Source: Pseudomonadota bacterium
Lineage (GTDB): Bacteria > Pseudomonadota > Gammaproteobacteria > Steroidobacterales > Steroidobacteraceae
NCBI GenBank assembly: GCA_018261655.1
Contig: JAGTSG010000011.1
Location: 1-39,540, forward strand
Length of the DNA: 39,540 bases
Direction of reading: 5' to 3'
In this document: positions 8,304 through 15,934 of the stretch, piece after piece
Layout: every line of letters begins with the position of its first letter
Numbering within the stretch: position 1 is the stretch's first letter
The notes under the pieces: generated by a model
Databases searched by the model: none
The model's input: only the letters and a program-made list of their open reading frames with translations
What the model was told of the DNA's origin: nothing
Program-made: the position numbers and the translations under genes

Positions 8304-9249
8304 AGCCGTTCGCCTGTTGCGCGCGGGCGGGCTGGTGGCGTTCCCGACCGAGACCGTGTATGGGCTCGGCGCTGACGCCTCGAACCCGGCGGCCGTCGCG
8401 CGCATCTTCGCGGCGAAGGAGCGCCCGGCCGACCACCCGCTGATCGTGCACCTCGCCTCGGCGTCGCAGGTCGAGGGATGGGTGAGCGCATTTCCCGGCA
8501 AGGCGCGCGACCTCGCCGCGGCATTCTGGCCGGGGCCGCTGACGCTGGTGCTGCCGCGCGCGCCGGGCGTGCTGAATGCGGTGACCGGGGGACAGGAGAC
8601 GGTCGCGCTGCGCGTGCCCTCGCACCCCGTGGCGCAGCGGCTCCTGTGCCGCTTCGGTGGCGGCGTCGCCGCGCCGTCCGCCAACCGCCATGGCCGGGTC
8701 AGCCCCACTCTCGCGCGCCACGTGCGCGAGGAACTCGGCGACCGCGTGGACCTCATACTCGACGGCGGCGCCTGCGAGATCGGCCTCGAGTCGACGATCG
8801 TGGGCGTCACCGGGGAAGCCATCACGCTGTTGCGGCCCGGCCGGATCGCGCGTGCCGAGATCGAGGCCGTCGCGGGCCCCGTGTCGGGTCCCGGCGCGGC
8901 CGCGCCGCGGGTCCCCGGCTCCCTGCGCGCGCACTACGCACCGACGACGGCGCTCGAACTGGTCGACGCCGCGACCCTCGACCGGCGCTGCGCCGCCGCC
9001 GGGGAAGCCGGACGCGTGGCCGTGCTTGCGCGCCGCCCGGCGGCCGCAGGCTGCCGTGCGCTGGCGTGGCACCAGGCCGCGGCGGATGCGCCCGGCTATG
9101 GACACGACCTCTATGCGTCGTTGCGCGAGCTGGATGGGCTCGGCGTGTCGCGCATCCTCGTGGAGGAGGTGCCGGCCGGCGAGGAGTGGGCGGCGATCCG
9201 GGACCGCCTGGCCCGGGCGGCGCGCCGGGACCCGCCCGACGCGCCGTGA
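8272..9249 (+). CDS. tsaC: L-threonylcarbamoyladenylate synthase (Sua5 type)
   Basis: This enzyme makes threonylcarbamoyl-AMP from threonine, bicarbonate and ATP, the first step of t6A37 tRNA modification. It has 325 residues: a YrdC domain (about 10-195) plus a C-terminal Sua5 domain (about 205-325), so it is the longer Sua5 form, not the ~190-residue TsaC form. Signatures are GLVAFPTETVYGLGADA (20-36), the KERPADHPLIVHL nucleotide/anion-binding motif (49-61), and PSANRHGRVSPT. The start ATG 8272 begins the conserved N-terminus but lies inside the upstream reading frame, with no clear ribosome site. The gene ends 16 bases from the convergent tolC. TrmO, which methylates t6A, is encoded 13 kb downstream. 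Identity is secure. Confidence 0.93.
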   Translation: MTWRPEPQIDEAVRLLRAGGLVAFPTETVYGLGADASNPAAVARIFAAKERPADHPLIVHLASASQVEGWVSAFPGKARDLAAAFWPGPLTLVLPRAPGVLNAVTGGQETVALRVPSHPVAQRLLCRFGGGVAAPSANRHGRVSPTLARHVREELGDRVDLILDGGACEIGLESTIVGVTGEAITLLRPGRIARAEIEAVAGPVSGPGAAAPRVPGSLRAHYAPTTALELVDAATLDRRCAAAGEAGRVAVLARRPAAAGCRALAWHQAAADAPGYGHDLYASLRELDGLGVSRILVEEVPAGEEWAAIRDRLARAARRDPPDAP

Positions 9250-9265
9250 CGGGGCCCGCCGCGAC

Positions 9266-10690
9266 TCAGCGCAGCTTGACGGTCTCGTTCAGCGCCGCGT
9301 TGATCCTCGCGACGTGGGTCGGATCGAGCGTGCCCGAGGCCAGCCTCAGCTTCACGACGTTGATCAGGTAGTCGTAGCGGCTGCGCGCGAAGAGGGTCTC
9401 GGCCTCGAACAGCCGGCGGCGCGCCTCGAGCACGTCCACGGTCGTCCGCGTGCCCACCTCGTAGCCGGCCTCGGTCGCCTGCAGCGCGACCTTCGCGGAC
9501 TCGACCGCCTGCTCGAGCGCCTGGACCCGTGACATCTCCGACATGACGCCGAGGTAGGAGTCGCGCGTGTCGCGCTCGGTCTCGCGCGCCGTGCGCTCGA
9601 GCCGCTCACGGGCGGCGCGGTGGCGGTACTCGGCCTGCCGCACCCGCGACGAGGTGGCGCCGCCGGAGTAGATCGGCAACGTCAGCTGCAGGCCGACGAA
9701 CGTGTCGTCGGTGTTGCTGTCGAGCGGGCTGATCGTGGCGACGGGCTCGCCGGTGATCGGGTCCTCGAAGGAGAATGTGCGGTCGCCCGACACCTCCTGG
9801 TTGCCGCGCGACAGGACCAGGTCGACGCTCGGATAGTGGCCGCCGCGCTGGAAGCTGATGTCGTCGCGGGTGATCTCCGCGGCCAGCCGGCTCGACGCCA
9901 GGCGGAGGTTCTGGTCCATGGCCATCTTCACCCAGTCCTCCTCGTTGGCCGGGTCCGGCGCGACGAGGGGCAGTTTCGGGCCGGGCTTGGCCAGCGTGTC
10001 GAAGGAATCGCCGGTCAGCTCCCGCAGGAACTCCTGCTGGGTCGCGAGGTTCCGCTTCGCCTGGATGACGGCCGCGGTCGCGGAGTCGTAGGCGGACCTG
10101 GAGTCCTGCACGTCAGTGATCGCGATCAGGCCGACCTCGAAGCGCTTCTCGGCCTGCTCGAGCTGGCGGCCCAGTGCCTCGTAGGTGGCTTCCGCAGCGG
10201 TCAGCGTGTCCTTCGCCGCCAGGACGTTGAAGTAGCGCTCGGCCGTGCGCAGGATCAGGTCCTGCTGGGCCGCCTGGTAATCGACTTCCGCCTGTGCCAC
10301 CTCGCGGTCCGCGCGCCGCAGCGTCACCCAGTTCTCCCAGCGGAAGATGCTCTGGCGCAGTGTCACGTCCCAGCTGGTCGTGTCGGACTCGGTGTCCGAC
10401 CTGCCGACGAGGCTCACGATGTCGCCGTCGGCGTTGAACCCGGTGAACGGCGCCTCGCCGTCGGCCTCGCGCGCGTCATAGCCGGCCCCTGCGCTCAGCT
10501 GCGGCAGCAGGGCGGACAGGGCCTGCGGTTTCGATTCGAGGGTCGCGAGCCGGTTGGCCTCCGCCTCACGGATCAGCGGATCGTTCTGCAGCGCCCGCGC
10601 ATAGACCTCGGCGAGGTCCGACGCCTGGGCGGGCAGCGCGGCGAGGCCGGCGATGCCGAAGAGGGGGAGGACGAACTTTCGAATATTCAT
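9266..10690 (-). CDS. tolC: TolC-family outer membrane efflux protein
   Basis: This is the trimeric outer-membrane channel of tripartite efflux pumps and type I secretion. The protein has 474 residues with a signal peptide (1-23, cleavage near AQASDLAEVYARAL). Two outer-membrane-efflux repeats form the alpha-barrel. Typical features are QNDPLIREAEANR near the N-terminus, the central DVQDSRSAYDSA, and the second-repeat YEVGTRTTVDVLEARRRLF. It lies downstream of the rhodanese and Pcm-like genes, the usual gammaproteobacterial order. A candidate promoter of its own lies in the 111-base gap. An AGAAGG site precedes ATG 10690. No inner-membrane pump or adaptor gene is in the window, so it probably serves several unlinked pumps. 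Confidence 0.93.
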   Translation of the reverse strand: MNIRKFVLPLFGIAGLAALPAQASDLAEVYARALQNDPLIREAEANRLATLESKPQALSALLPQLSAGAGYDAREADGEAPFTGFNADGDIVSLVGRSDTESDTTSWDVTLRQSIFRWENWVTLRRADREVAQAEVDYQAAQQDLILRTAERYFNVLAAKDTLTAAEATYEALGRQLEQAEKRFEVGLIAITDVQDSRSAYDSATAAVIQAKRNLATQQEFLRELTGDSFDTLAKPGPKLPLVAPDPANEEDWVKMAMDQNLRLASSRLAAEITRDDISFQRGGHYPSVDLVLSRGNQEVSGDRTFSFEDPITGEPVATISPLDSNTDDTFVGLQLTLPIYSGGATSSRVRQAEYRHRAARERLERTARETERDTRDSYLGVMSEMSRVQALEQAVESAKVALQATEAGYEVGTRTTVDVLEARRRLFEAETLFARSRYDYLINVVKLRLASGTLDPTHVARINAALNETVKLR

Positions 10691-10737
10691 GCGCCTTCTC
10701 TAGGGGCTCGGCCCCAGGGGAATACTGGTGTTGTAGT

Positions 10738-10766
10738 ATGGTATATCACCAACTAACCTGTTTCAA
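10738..10766 (-). promoter_or_regulatory. Candidate sigma-70 promoter of tolC
   Basis: On the minus strand TTGAAA (-35, 10761-10766) is followed after 17 bases by TACCAT (-10, 10738-10743). Optimal spacing, a five-of-six -35 and an AT-rich stretch in GC-rich DNA support it. Transcription would start near 10731, giving a ~40-base leader. That leader contains a 5-bp GGGGC/GCCCC hairpin (10703-10715). A TGGT-N5-ACCA dyad overlaps the -10 and could be an operator. Confidence 0.5.
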
Positions 10767-10801
10767 CTCCCCGGCCGGCAGGTCGCGGCCGGGCGGGGGC
10801 G

Positions 10802-11122
10802 TCAGTATAAGGGCACGGAGGGGTCAACCTCGCGACTCCACCGGGTGATGCCGCCCATGAGGTTGGACACCCGCGGGTAGCCCTGGTGCCGGAGGAAGCC
10901 GGCGACCGCCTGGCTGCGTCCCCCGGAGTGGCACATCACCACGATGTGCCGCTCCCGGTCCAGTTCCGACAGCCGCGCGGGCACCTGGGCCATCGGGATG
11001 TGCACGGCGCCGGCGACCGACGCGACGGCCAGCTCGCGCGGCTCGCGGACGTCGAGAAGCACGAAGTCCTCGCCGGCCGCGCGGCGTTCGGCGAAGTCGG
11101 CAGGGGTCATCTGGTCGATCAT
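10802..11122 (-). CDS. Single-domain rhodanese-like sulfurtransferase
   Basis: A 106-residue cytoplasmic protein made of one rhodanese domain. The active-site loop is CHSGGRS (64-70) with catalytic Cys64, so the protein should be able to carry a persulfide. LLDVREPREL (22-31) and the C-terminal GGITRWSREVDPSVPLY are typical of small GlpE/PspE-like members. The gene follows the Pcm-like gene by three bases and precedes tolC, a conserved order in gammaproteobacteria, although a link between sulfur transfer and efflux is not established. The physiological sulfur donor and acceptor cannot be read from the sequence. Confidence 0.9.
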   Translation of the reverse strand: MIDQMTPADFAERRAAGEDFVLLDVREPRELAVASVAGAVHIPMAQVPARLSELDRERHIVVMCHSGGRSQAVAGFLRHQGYPRVSNLMGGITRWSREVDPSVPLY

Positions 11123-11125
11123 GTC

Positions 11126-11782
11126 TCAGAACCTGAAGGCATCCGGTTGCAGCGCGTTGATCATCGGCGGGATCACCGTCTCGAACAACGTCTCGCTGAC
11201 CCACTGGTCGTCCGCGACGCGGGTGACGAGCCGCGCCTCCATGACGGGCGCGCGTCCCACCACGACGAACAGGCGGCCGCCCGGCCTGAGCGCGCGTTCG
11301 AAGCGCGGGTCGTACACCGGCAACGAAGCGGTCAGGGCGATGGCGTCGTAGAGCCCGCTCTCGTCGAGCCTGCTGGCGTCGGCGGTCTCGACCGTGACGT
11401 TGGTAACCGAAAGCGCCGACAGCGCGCGGCTCGCGTCCTGGGACAGGCCGGGGAAGATCTCGAGCGTCCGCACGTGGCGCGAGAGCCTGGCCAGGCAGGC
11501 CGCGAAGAAGCCGCTGCCGGTGCCGATCTCGAGCACCTCGTCCGAGCGGCCGAGCGCAAGGGCCTGGAGGATCCTGCCCTCGACCTTCGGGGCGAGCATG
11601 CTCTGCCCGTGCCCGAGCGGGATCGCGGTGTCCGCAAAGGCGACGTCGCGGTAGGCCTCCGGCACGAAGCGTTCGCGTGGCACTTCGGCCAGGATCCCGA
11701 GCACGCGGTCGTCGAGCACGTCCCAGGCGCGAACCTGCTGGTCGATCATCTGGCGGCGGGCGGATTCGACGTTCGCTTTCAT
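11126..11782 (-). CDS. Protein-L-isoaspartate O-methyltransferase family protein
   Basis: A SAM-dependent methyltransferase of 218 residues in the Pcm family, which repairs isoaspartyl residues in aged proteins. The SAM-binding motif I is EIGTGSGFFAACLARL. The upstream substrate loop reads IPLGHGQSMLAPKVEGRILQAL in place of the canonical TISQP-type sequence. This variant occurs in proteobacterial Pcm-like proteins that sit next to tolC, and their repair activity is less certain than that of true Pcm. The N-terminus ESARRQMIDQQVRAWDVLD is conserved in that group. The gene is first in the pcm-like - rhodanese - tolC run. The start ATG 11782 is followed at once by the conserved N-terminus. Confidence 0.85.
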   Translation of the reverse strand: MKANVESARRQMIDQQVRAWDVLDDRVLGILAEVPRERFVPEAYRDVAFADTAIPLGHGQSMLAPKVEGRILQALALGRSDEVLEIGTGSGFFAACLARLSRHVRTLEIFPGLSQDASRALSALSVTNVTVETADASRLDESGLYDAIALTASLPVYDPRFERALRPGGRLFVVVGRAPVMEARLVTRVADDQWVSETLFETVIPPMINALQPDAFRF

Positions 11783-11985
11783 CGGCGGGCTCGGTTCGGG
11801 CGCGGGTTCGGGCCCGGAAGGTTAAGGTTTCCACCCGGGACCGACAAGCGCGCTGCGGGCGATCATTATGGTGAATCGCAGCGGGTCGCTCCAGCACCTT
11901 ACGATATGCTCCGAAATGTCGTGGGCGCAGAACAAGACGGGTCCCGCCGGGCCGCCTGAGGGGCGGCGGTGGAGACCCGAAGGGG
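11783..11985. promoter_or_regulatory. Divergent intergenic region between the Pcm-like and GGDEF-EAL genes
   Basis: This 203-base gap must hold promoters for both directions. On the minus strand CATAAT (11865-11870) is the best -10-like hexamer, about 83 bases before the Pcm-like start, with no clear -35. On the plus strand TTACGATATG around 11899-11908 is a vague -10-like stretch. No riboswitch-like or repeated structure was seen. Confidence 0.3.
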
Positions 11986-14274
11986 ATGCACGACGAGATG
12001 ACCGGGCTCGAGATCGTCAGTGGTGGGCTGGCGCTGCTTGCCGCCATCCTGCTGGCGGTGGTGGCGCGGCAGCGTCGTGAACTCGGCCGGGCGCTCGAGG
12101 TTGCCGACGCCGTGGCCGCGGCCGCGTCTTCGCGCGGCGGCGAGCTGCCGGAAGCGGAGGGCGGCGACGAGTCCCCGGCGGCGCGATTCGCCGCGGCGGC
12201 ACGGGAGCTGGCGATGCGCGGTGCCGGGGATACGGACCGCGCCCTGCTGCGCACCCTGGTGGCGTCGTCCAACGAACCGGTCCTGGTGCATCGCGAGCGG
12301 ATCGAGGCGGTCAATGCGGCCCTGTGCGCGCTCGTCGGGCTCGAGCCCGATGCGATCGTCGGGCGCAGGCTTCCCGAGCTCGTGTCCCCCGAGTACGCCG
12401 GGCTCGTCGAGGCCAACCTGGCGCGGCGACTCGCGGGCGAGGAAGCGCCGGCCCTGACCGAGGTCGAGATCGCGGACTCCCACGGGCAGGTCACCCGGCT
12501 CGAGCTGAAGGCCACGACGCTCGAGGTCGGCGGCGCGCGGCGGGTGCTGTTTTCCGCCACCGAGATGGCGCCCGTCGCCAGCGGCGAGGCGCTGCAGCGC
12601 ACCGATGGGCGCGCCCAGCTGACGCTCGATTCCCTCGGCGAAGGCGTGGTGACGACTGACGTGCACGGCCGGGTCGAGTTCATGAACCGCCTGGCCGAGG
12701 AGCTGTGCGGGATGTCGGGCACCGAGGCGGCGGGACGGCCGTTCACCGAGATCGTCTCCTTCGTGGACGAGCACGACCGGCGTCCGTTGCCGGACGCGGT
12801 TCGCCAGTGCATCGCCACCGCCAGCCGGGTCACGCTCGGCCGGCGGGCGCTGATGCTGACCCGTTCCACCGGCGCTGAGCGCAGCATCGAGCTGTCTGCC
12901 GCGCCGCTCAAGGCGCAGCGCGGCGAGATCACGGGCGCGGCCCTGCTGCTGCACGACGTGACCGAGCTGCGCGGGCTCGCCCGGCAGATGTCCTACCAGG
13001 CGAGCCACGACGCCCTGACCGGGCTCGTGAACCGTCGCGAGTTCGAGCGGCGGCTCACGGAGTCCATCGAGTCGGCCCGGGCCGGGCTGCATTCGCACAT
13101 CATGTGCTACCTGGACCTCGACCGGTTCAAGGCCGTGAACGACACCTGCGGGCACCTCGCCGGCGACAACCTGCTGCGCGAGGTCGCGGGCCTGCTGAAG
13201 GAGAAGGTCCGCGACTCCGACACGGTCGCGCGGCTCGGCGGCGACGAGTTCGGCATCCTGCTGGTCGGCTGCCCGCTCGAGAAGGCGCGCCAGATCGCCG
13301 GCGACGTGTGCCGCGCGGTCAGCGACTACCGCTTCGTGTGGAAGGACCGGATCTTCAGCATCGGCGTCAGCGTCGGCCTCGTCGAGGTGGGCCGCGAGAG
13401 CGGCGGGCTCGACGACGTGATGAGCGCGGCGGACTCGGCCTGCTACGTCGCCAAGCAGTCGGACGGCAGCCACGTGCACGTCTATTCCTCGCACGACGAG
13501 GCGGTCGCGCGGCACAGCGGCGAGATCCAGTGGCTGCAGCGCCTGCAGGCCGCGCTGCGGGACGGCCTGTTCGAGCTCTACGCCCAGCCCATCATCGCGG
13601 CACGCGAGGGCAGGCAGGACGGTCCCAGCCTCGAGGTCCTGCTGCGCCTGGCCGACGAGTCCGGGAGGCGCGCCTCTCCCGCGGAGTTCATGCAGGCAGC
13701 CGAGCGCTACCGCCTGATGTCGCTGGTCGACCGCTGGGTCGTGCAGACCGCGCTCGCCGCGATCGCCAGCGGCGCCATCCGGCTCCTGGACGGCAAGAGC
13801 CTCGCCATCAACCTGTCGGGCCAGACGCTCGGTGACCCATCCTTCCTCGAGTTCGTCGTCGAGACGCTGGACCGGACCGGCGTGCCGCCGTCGCAGGTCT
13901 GCTTCGAGGTCACCGAGAACTCCGTGATCGGCAACCTCGAGCTGGCGCGGAGGTTCATCGGCGTGCTGCATGGCATGGGTTGCCAGTTCGCGCTGGACGA
14001 CTTCGGCACCGACCTCGGCGCCTTTGCCAACCTCAAGAACCTCTCGATGGACTACATCAAGATCGACGGCGCGTTCACCCGCGACCTGGCGCACGACGCG
14101 GTCAACCAGGCCATGGTCGCCGCGATCGTCAGGCTGGCCCGGACGCTGAACTTCCGGCTGATTGCCGAGCAGGTCGAGGACTCGGCCTCGCTCGAGACGG
14201 CCCGCGGCATGGGCATCGACTTCGCCCAGGGCTACGTCATCGGCCGGCCGGAGCCGCTGCGTTCCGCGGCCTAG
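11986..14274 (+). CDS. PAS-GGDEF-EAL cyclic-di-GMP turnover protein
   Basis: A 762-residue signalling protein. One N-terminal membrane segment (about 10-27) is followed by two PAS-like regions (about 85-195 and 205-325). The GGDEF domain (about 335-500) has an intact GGDEF motif (418-422) and an RDSD inhibitory site (409-412) exactly five residues before it, so it looks like an active, product-inhibited diguanylate cyclase. The EAL domain (about 515-760) reads EVL instead of EAL (550-552). It still keeps the likely catalytic set: Glu550, Asn609, Glu644, Asp681/682 (DDFG), Lys692 and Glu728 (AEQVE), so phosphodiesterase activity is also plausible. The net output cannot be predicted. The start could be ATG 11986 or ATG 11998; neither has an ideally spaced ribosome site. 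Confidence 0.9.
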   Translation: MHDEMTGLEIVSGGLALLAAILLAVVARQRRELGRALEVADAVAAAASSRGGELPEAEGGDESPAARFAAAARELAMRGAGDTDRALLRTLVASSNEPVLVHRERIEAVNAALCALVGLEPDAIVGRRLPELVSPEYAGLVEANLARRLAGEEAPALTEVEIADSHGQVTRLELKATTLEVGGARRVLFSATEMAPVASGEALQRTDGRAQLTLDSLGEGVVTTDVHGRVEFMNRLAEELCGMSGTEAAGRPFTEIVSFVDEHDRRPLPDAVRQCIATASRVTLGRRALMLTRSTGAERSIELSAAPLKAQRGEITGAALLLHDVTELRGLARQMSYQASHDALTGLVNRREFERRLTESIESARAGLHSHIMCYLDLDRFKAVNDTCGHLAGDNLLREVAGLLKEKVRDSDTVARLGGDEFGILLVGCPLEKARQIAGDVCRAVSDYRFVWKDRIFSIGVSVGLVEVGRESGGLDDVMSAADSACYVAKQSDGSHVHVYSSHDEAVARHSGEIQWLQRLQAALRDGLFELYAQPIIAAREGRQDGPSLEVLLRLADESGRRASPAEFMQAAERYRLMSLVDRWVVQTALAAIASGAIRLLDGKSLAINLSGQTLGDPSFLEFVVETLDRTGVPPSQVCFEVTENSVIGNLELARRFIGVLHGMGCQFALDDFGTDLGAFANLKNLSMDYIKIDGAFTRDLAHDAVNQAMVAAIVRLARTLNFRLIAEQVEDSASLETARGMGIDFAQGYVIGRPEPLRSAA

Positions 14275-14370
14275 GCCGGCCCCCGCGCTGCAGGCGCGCC
14301 GGGACTCTGGTATCGTCCGGGCGCCGGCAGGCCGCGCACGGCGGCCATGCCAGGTCCGGGGGGCACACGC

Positions 14371-15684
14371 TTGAATAACCTGCTCGACAGCCGGAAGGGC
14401 CGCATTGCGACCTTCGGCATCCTGTACGTGTCGGAGGGCATCCCCCTCGGGTTCGCCGCGGTGGCGATGGCCGCCTACATGCGACGGCAGGGACTCGACG
14501 TCGCGCAGATCGGCGCATTCGTCGGCTCGTTCTACCTGCCGTGGGCGTTCAAGTGGGCCTGGGCGCCGCTCGTCGACCTGGTCAAGTTCCGGCGCTTCGG
14601 CGGGCGCAAGGCCTGGATCATCCTGTGCCAGGCGCTGATGCTCCTCACGCTCTTCGCCATCGCGCAGATCGACTACACCAGGAACTTCGACCTCCTGATC
14701 ACCCTGGTGCTGGTGCACAACTTCTTCTCCGCCACGCAGGACGTGGCGATCGACTCGCTCGCGATCAACACGCTGCGCGAGGACGAGCGCGCGACGGCCA
14801 ACGGCTTCATGTTCGGCGGCGCCTACATCGGCCAGGGCCTGGGCGGCGGCGGCGCGATGTTCGTCGCCGGCCAGTGGGGCTTCGACGCGTCCTTCGTCTA
14901 CGTCAGCCTGCTGCTGGCCACGATCTTCGCCTTCGTGTTCGTCTTCGTCCGCGACCCGTCAGTCACCAGCGCCGCCGCCCAGCGGGCGGCCGACGTGTGG
15001 GCCGCGCTGGTCGAGAACGTCCGCAGCTTCCTGCGCGAGCTGCGGGTCGGGTTTTTCGGCTCCGGGGCCGGCCCCATCGTCGGGGTCGCCTTCGCCCTGC
15101 TGCCGATGGGCGCCATGGCGCTCAGCACCAGCGTCGCCAGCGCCATGCAGGTCGACCTCGGCATGTCCGACGGGCAGATCGCCGAGCTCAACGTCTACAG
15201 CACGGTGCTGTCGGGCATCGGCTGCGTCATCGGCGGCTGGCTGGCCGATCGTTTCGGGCAGCGGAAGATGCTCGTGCTGTGGTACCTCGCGACCACGCTC
15301 CCGACGCTCTACCTGGCGGTGGCGCTCGCCACATCGGAGGGAGTGCAGGGGATCACCGTCGCGCAGTTCTTCGGCGCGTCGCTGGTGTTCAGCTTCTGCA
15401 TGGGGCTGCACTACGGCACCAGCGCCGCGATCTTCATGGGGCTCACCAATCCGCTGGTCGCTGCCACGCAGTTCACGGGCTACATGGCGCTCAAGAACCT
15501 GACCATCTCCTATACGAACTTCTGGCAGGGCGCGGTCTCCGACGCGCAGGGCTACGCCTTCGTGATGTTCCTGGACGCTGCGCTGGTGCTGCTGCCGGTG
15601 CTGATCATCCCGTTCCTGCGGCCGGCGTCGCGGCTGGCGCAGGAGCCCCCGTCGAAGGGAGCGCCGTTGCCGGAGGCCGGCTGA
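14371..15684 (+). CDS. AmpG-like MFS transporter
   Basis: A membrane transporter of about 437 residues with roughly 12 predicted helices. The N-terminus (RIATFGILYVSEGIPLGF) and the early helix-2 loop (LPWAFKWAWAPLVDLV) resemble AmpG-type permeases, which import anhydro-muropeptides. AVSDAQGYAFVMFLDA near the end is also in keeping. TTG 14371 is chosen because a GGGGGG run lies seven bases upstream. An in-frame ATG at 14347 exists but lacks a ribosome site and would add eight residues. True AmpG function is not proven, since related MFS proteins carry siderophores, acetyl-CoA or folate-like compounds, and no recycling gene lies next to it. It starts 96 bases after the GGDEF-EAL gene on the same strand. 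Confidence 0.82.
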   Translation: MNNLLDSRKGRIATFGILYVSEGIPLGFAAVAMAAYMRRQGLDVAQIGAFVGSFYLPWAFKWAWAPLVDLVKFRRFGGRKAWIILCQALMLLTLFAIAQIDYTRNFDLLITLVLVHNFFSATQDVAIDSLAINTLREDERATANGFMFGGAYIGQGLGGGGAMFVAGQWGFDASFVYVSLLLATIFAFVFVFVRDPSVTSAAAQRAADVWAALVENVRSFLRELRVGFFGSGAGPIVGVAFALLPMGAMALSTSVASAMQVDLGMSDGQIAELNVYSTVLSGIGCVIGGWLADRFGQRKMLVLWYLATTLPTLYLAVALATSEGVQGITVAQFFGASLVFSFCMGLHYGTSAAIFMGLTNPLVAATQFTGYMALKNLTISYTNFWQGAVSDAQGYAFVMFLDAALVLLPVLIIPFLRPASRLAQEPPSKGAPLPEAG

Positions 15685-15725
15685 CCCGCGCCGGCACGCG
15701 CGGCCGGCCACACGCCACATGACAT

Positions 15726-15741
15726 AACGCCGGCGTTTTTT
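15726..15741 (+). terminator. Palindrome with T-tract after the MFS gene
   Basis: The 12-base palindrome AACGCCGGCGTT runs into six T residues. As RNA it gives only a 4-bp stem plus a U-run, so it is a weak intrinsic terminator for the transporter gene. The AT-rich 40 bases that follow probably carry the promoter of the kinase gene, but I could not choose a convincing -35/-10 pair. Confidence 0.4.
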
Positions 15742-15934
15742 CGCGGGATATTACATAGTTACCGAGATTCGGCCGTCGCGCCGCGCGGCGCAGCGCTAAC
15801 CTTATGCCAAGAGCGGCCACAGGCCGCAGACCTGCAGGGCCGGCGACGTACCGGCCGGGGATGGCACGAGGACCGCGCGACCACTCCGCCTGCGCCGTGG
15901 GGCGGGCCGTGTCGCGCCACGGGACGGATTCCGG

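Noticed and set aside
15742-15810. Specific -35/-10 pair upstream of the Ser/Thr kinase gene
   Set aside because: The stretch is AT-rich and probably holds a promoter, but several weak hexamers compete and none has both a fair -35 and correct spacing.
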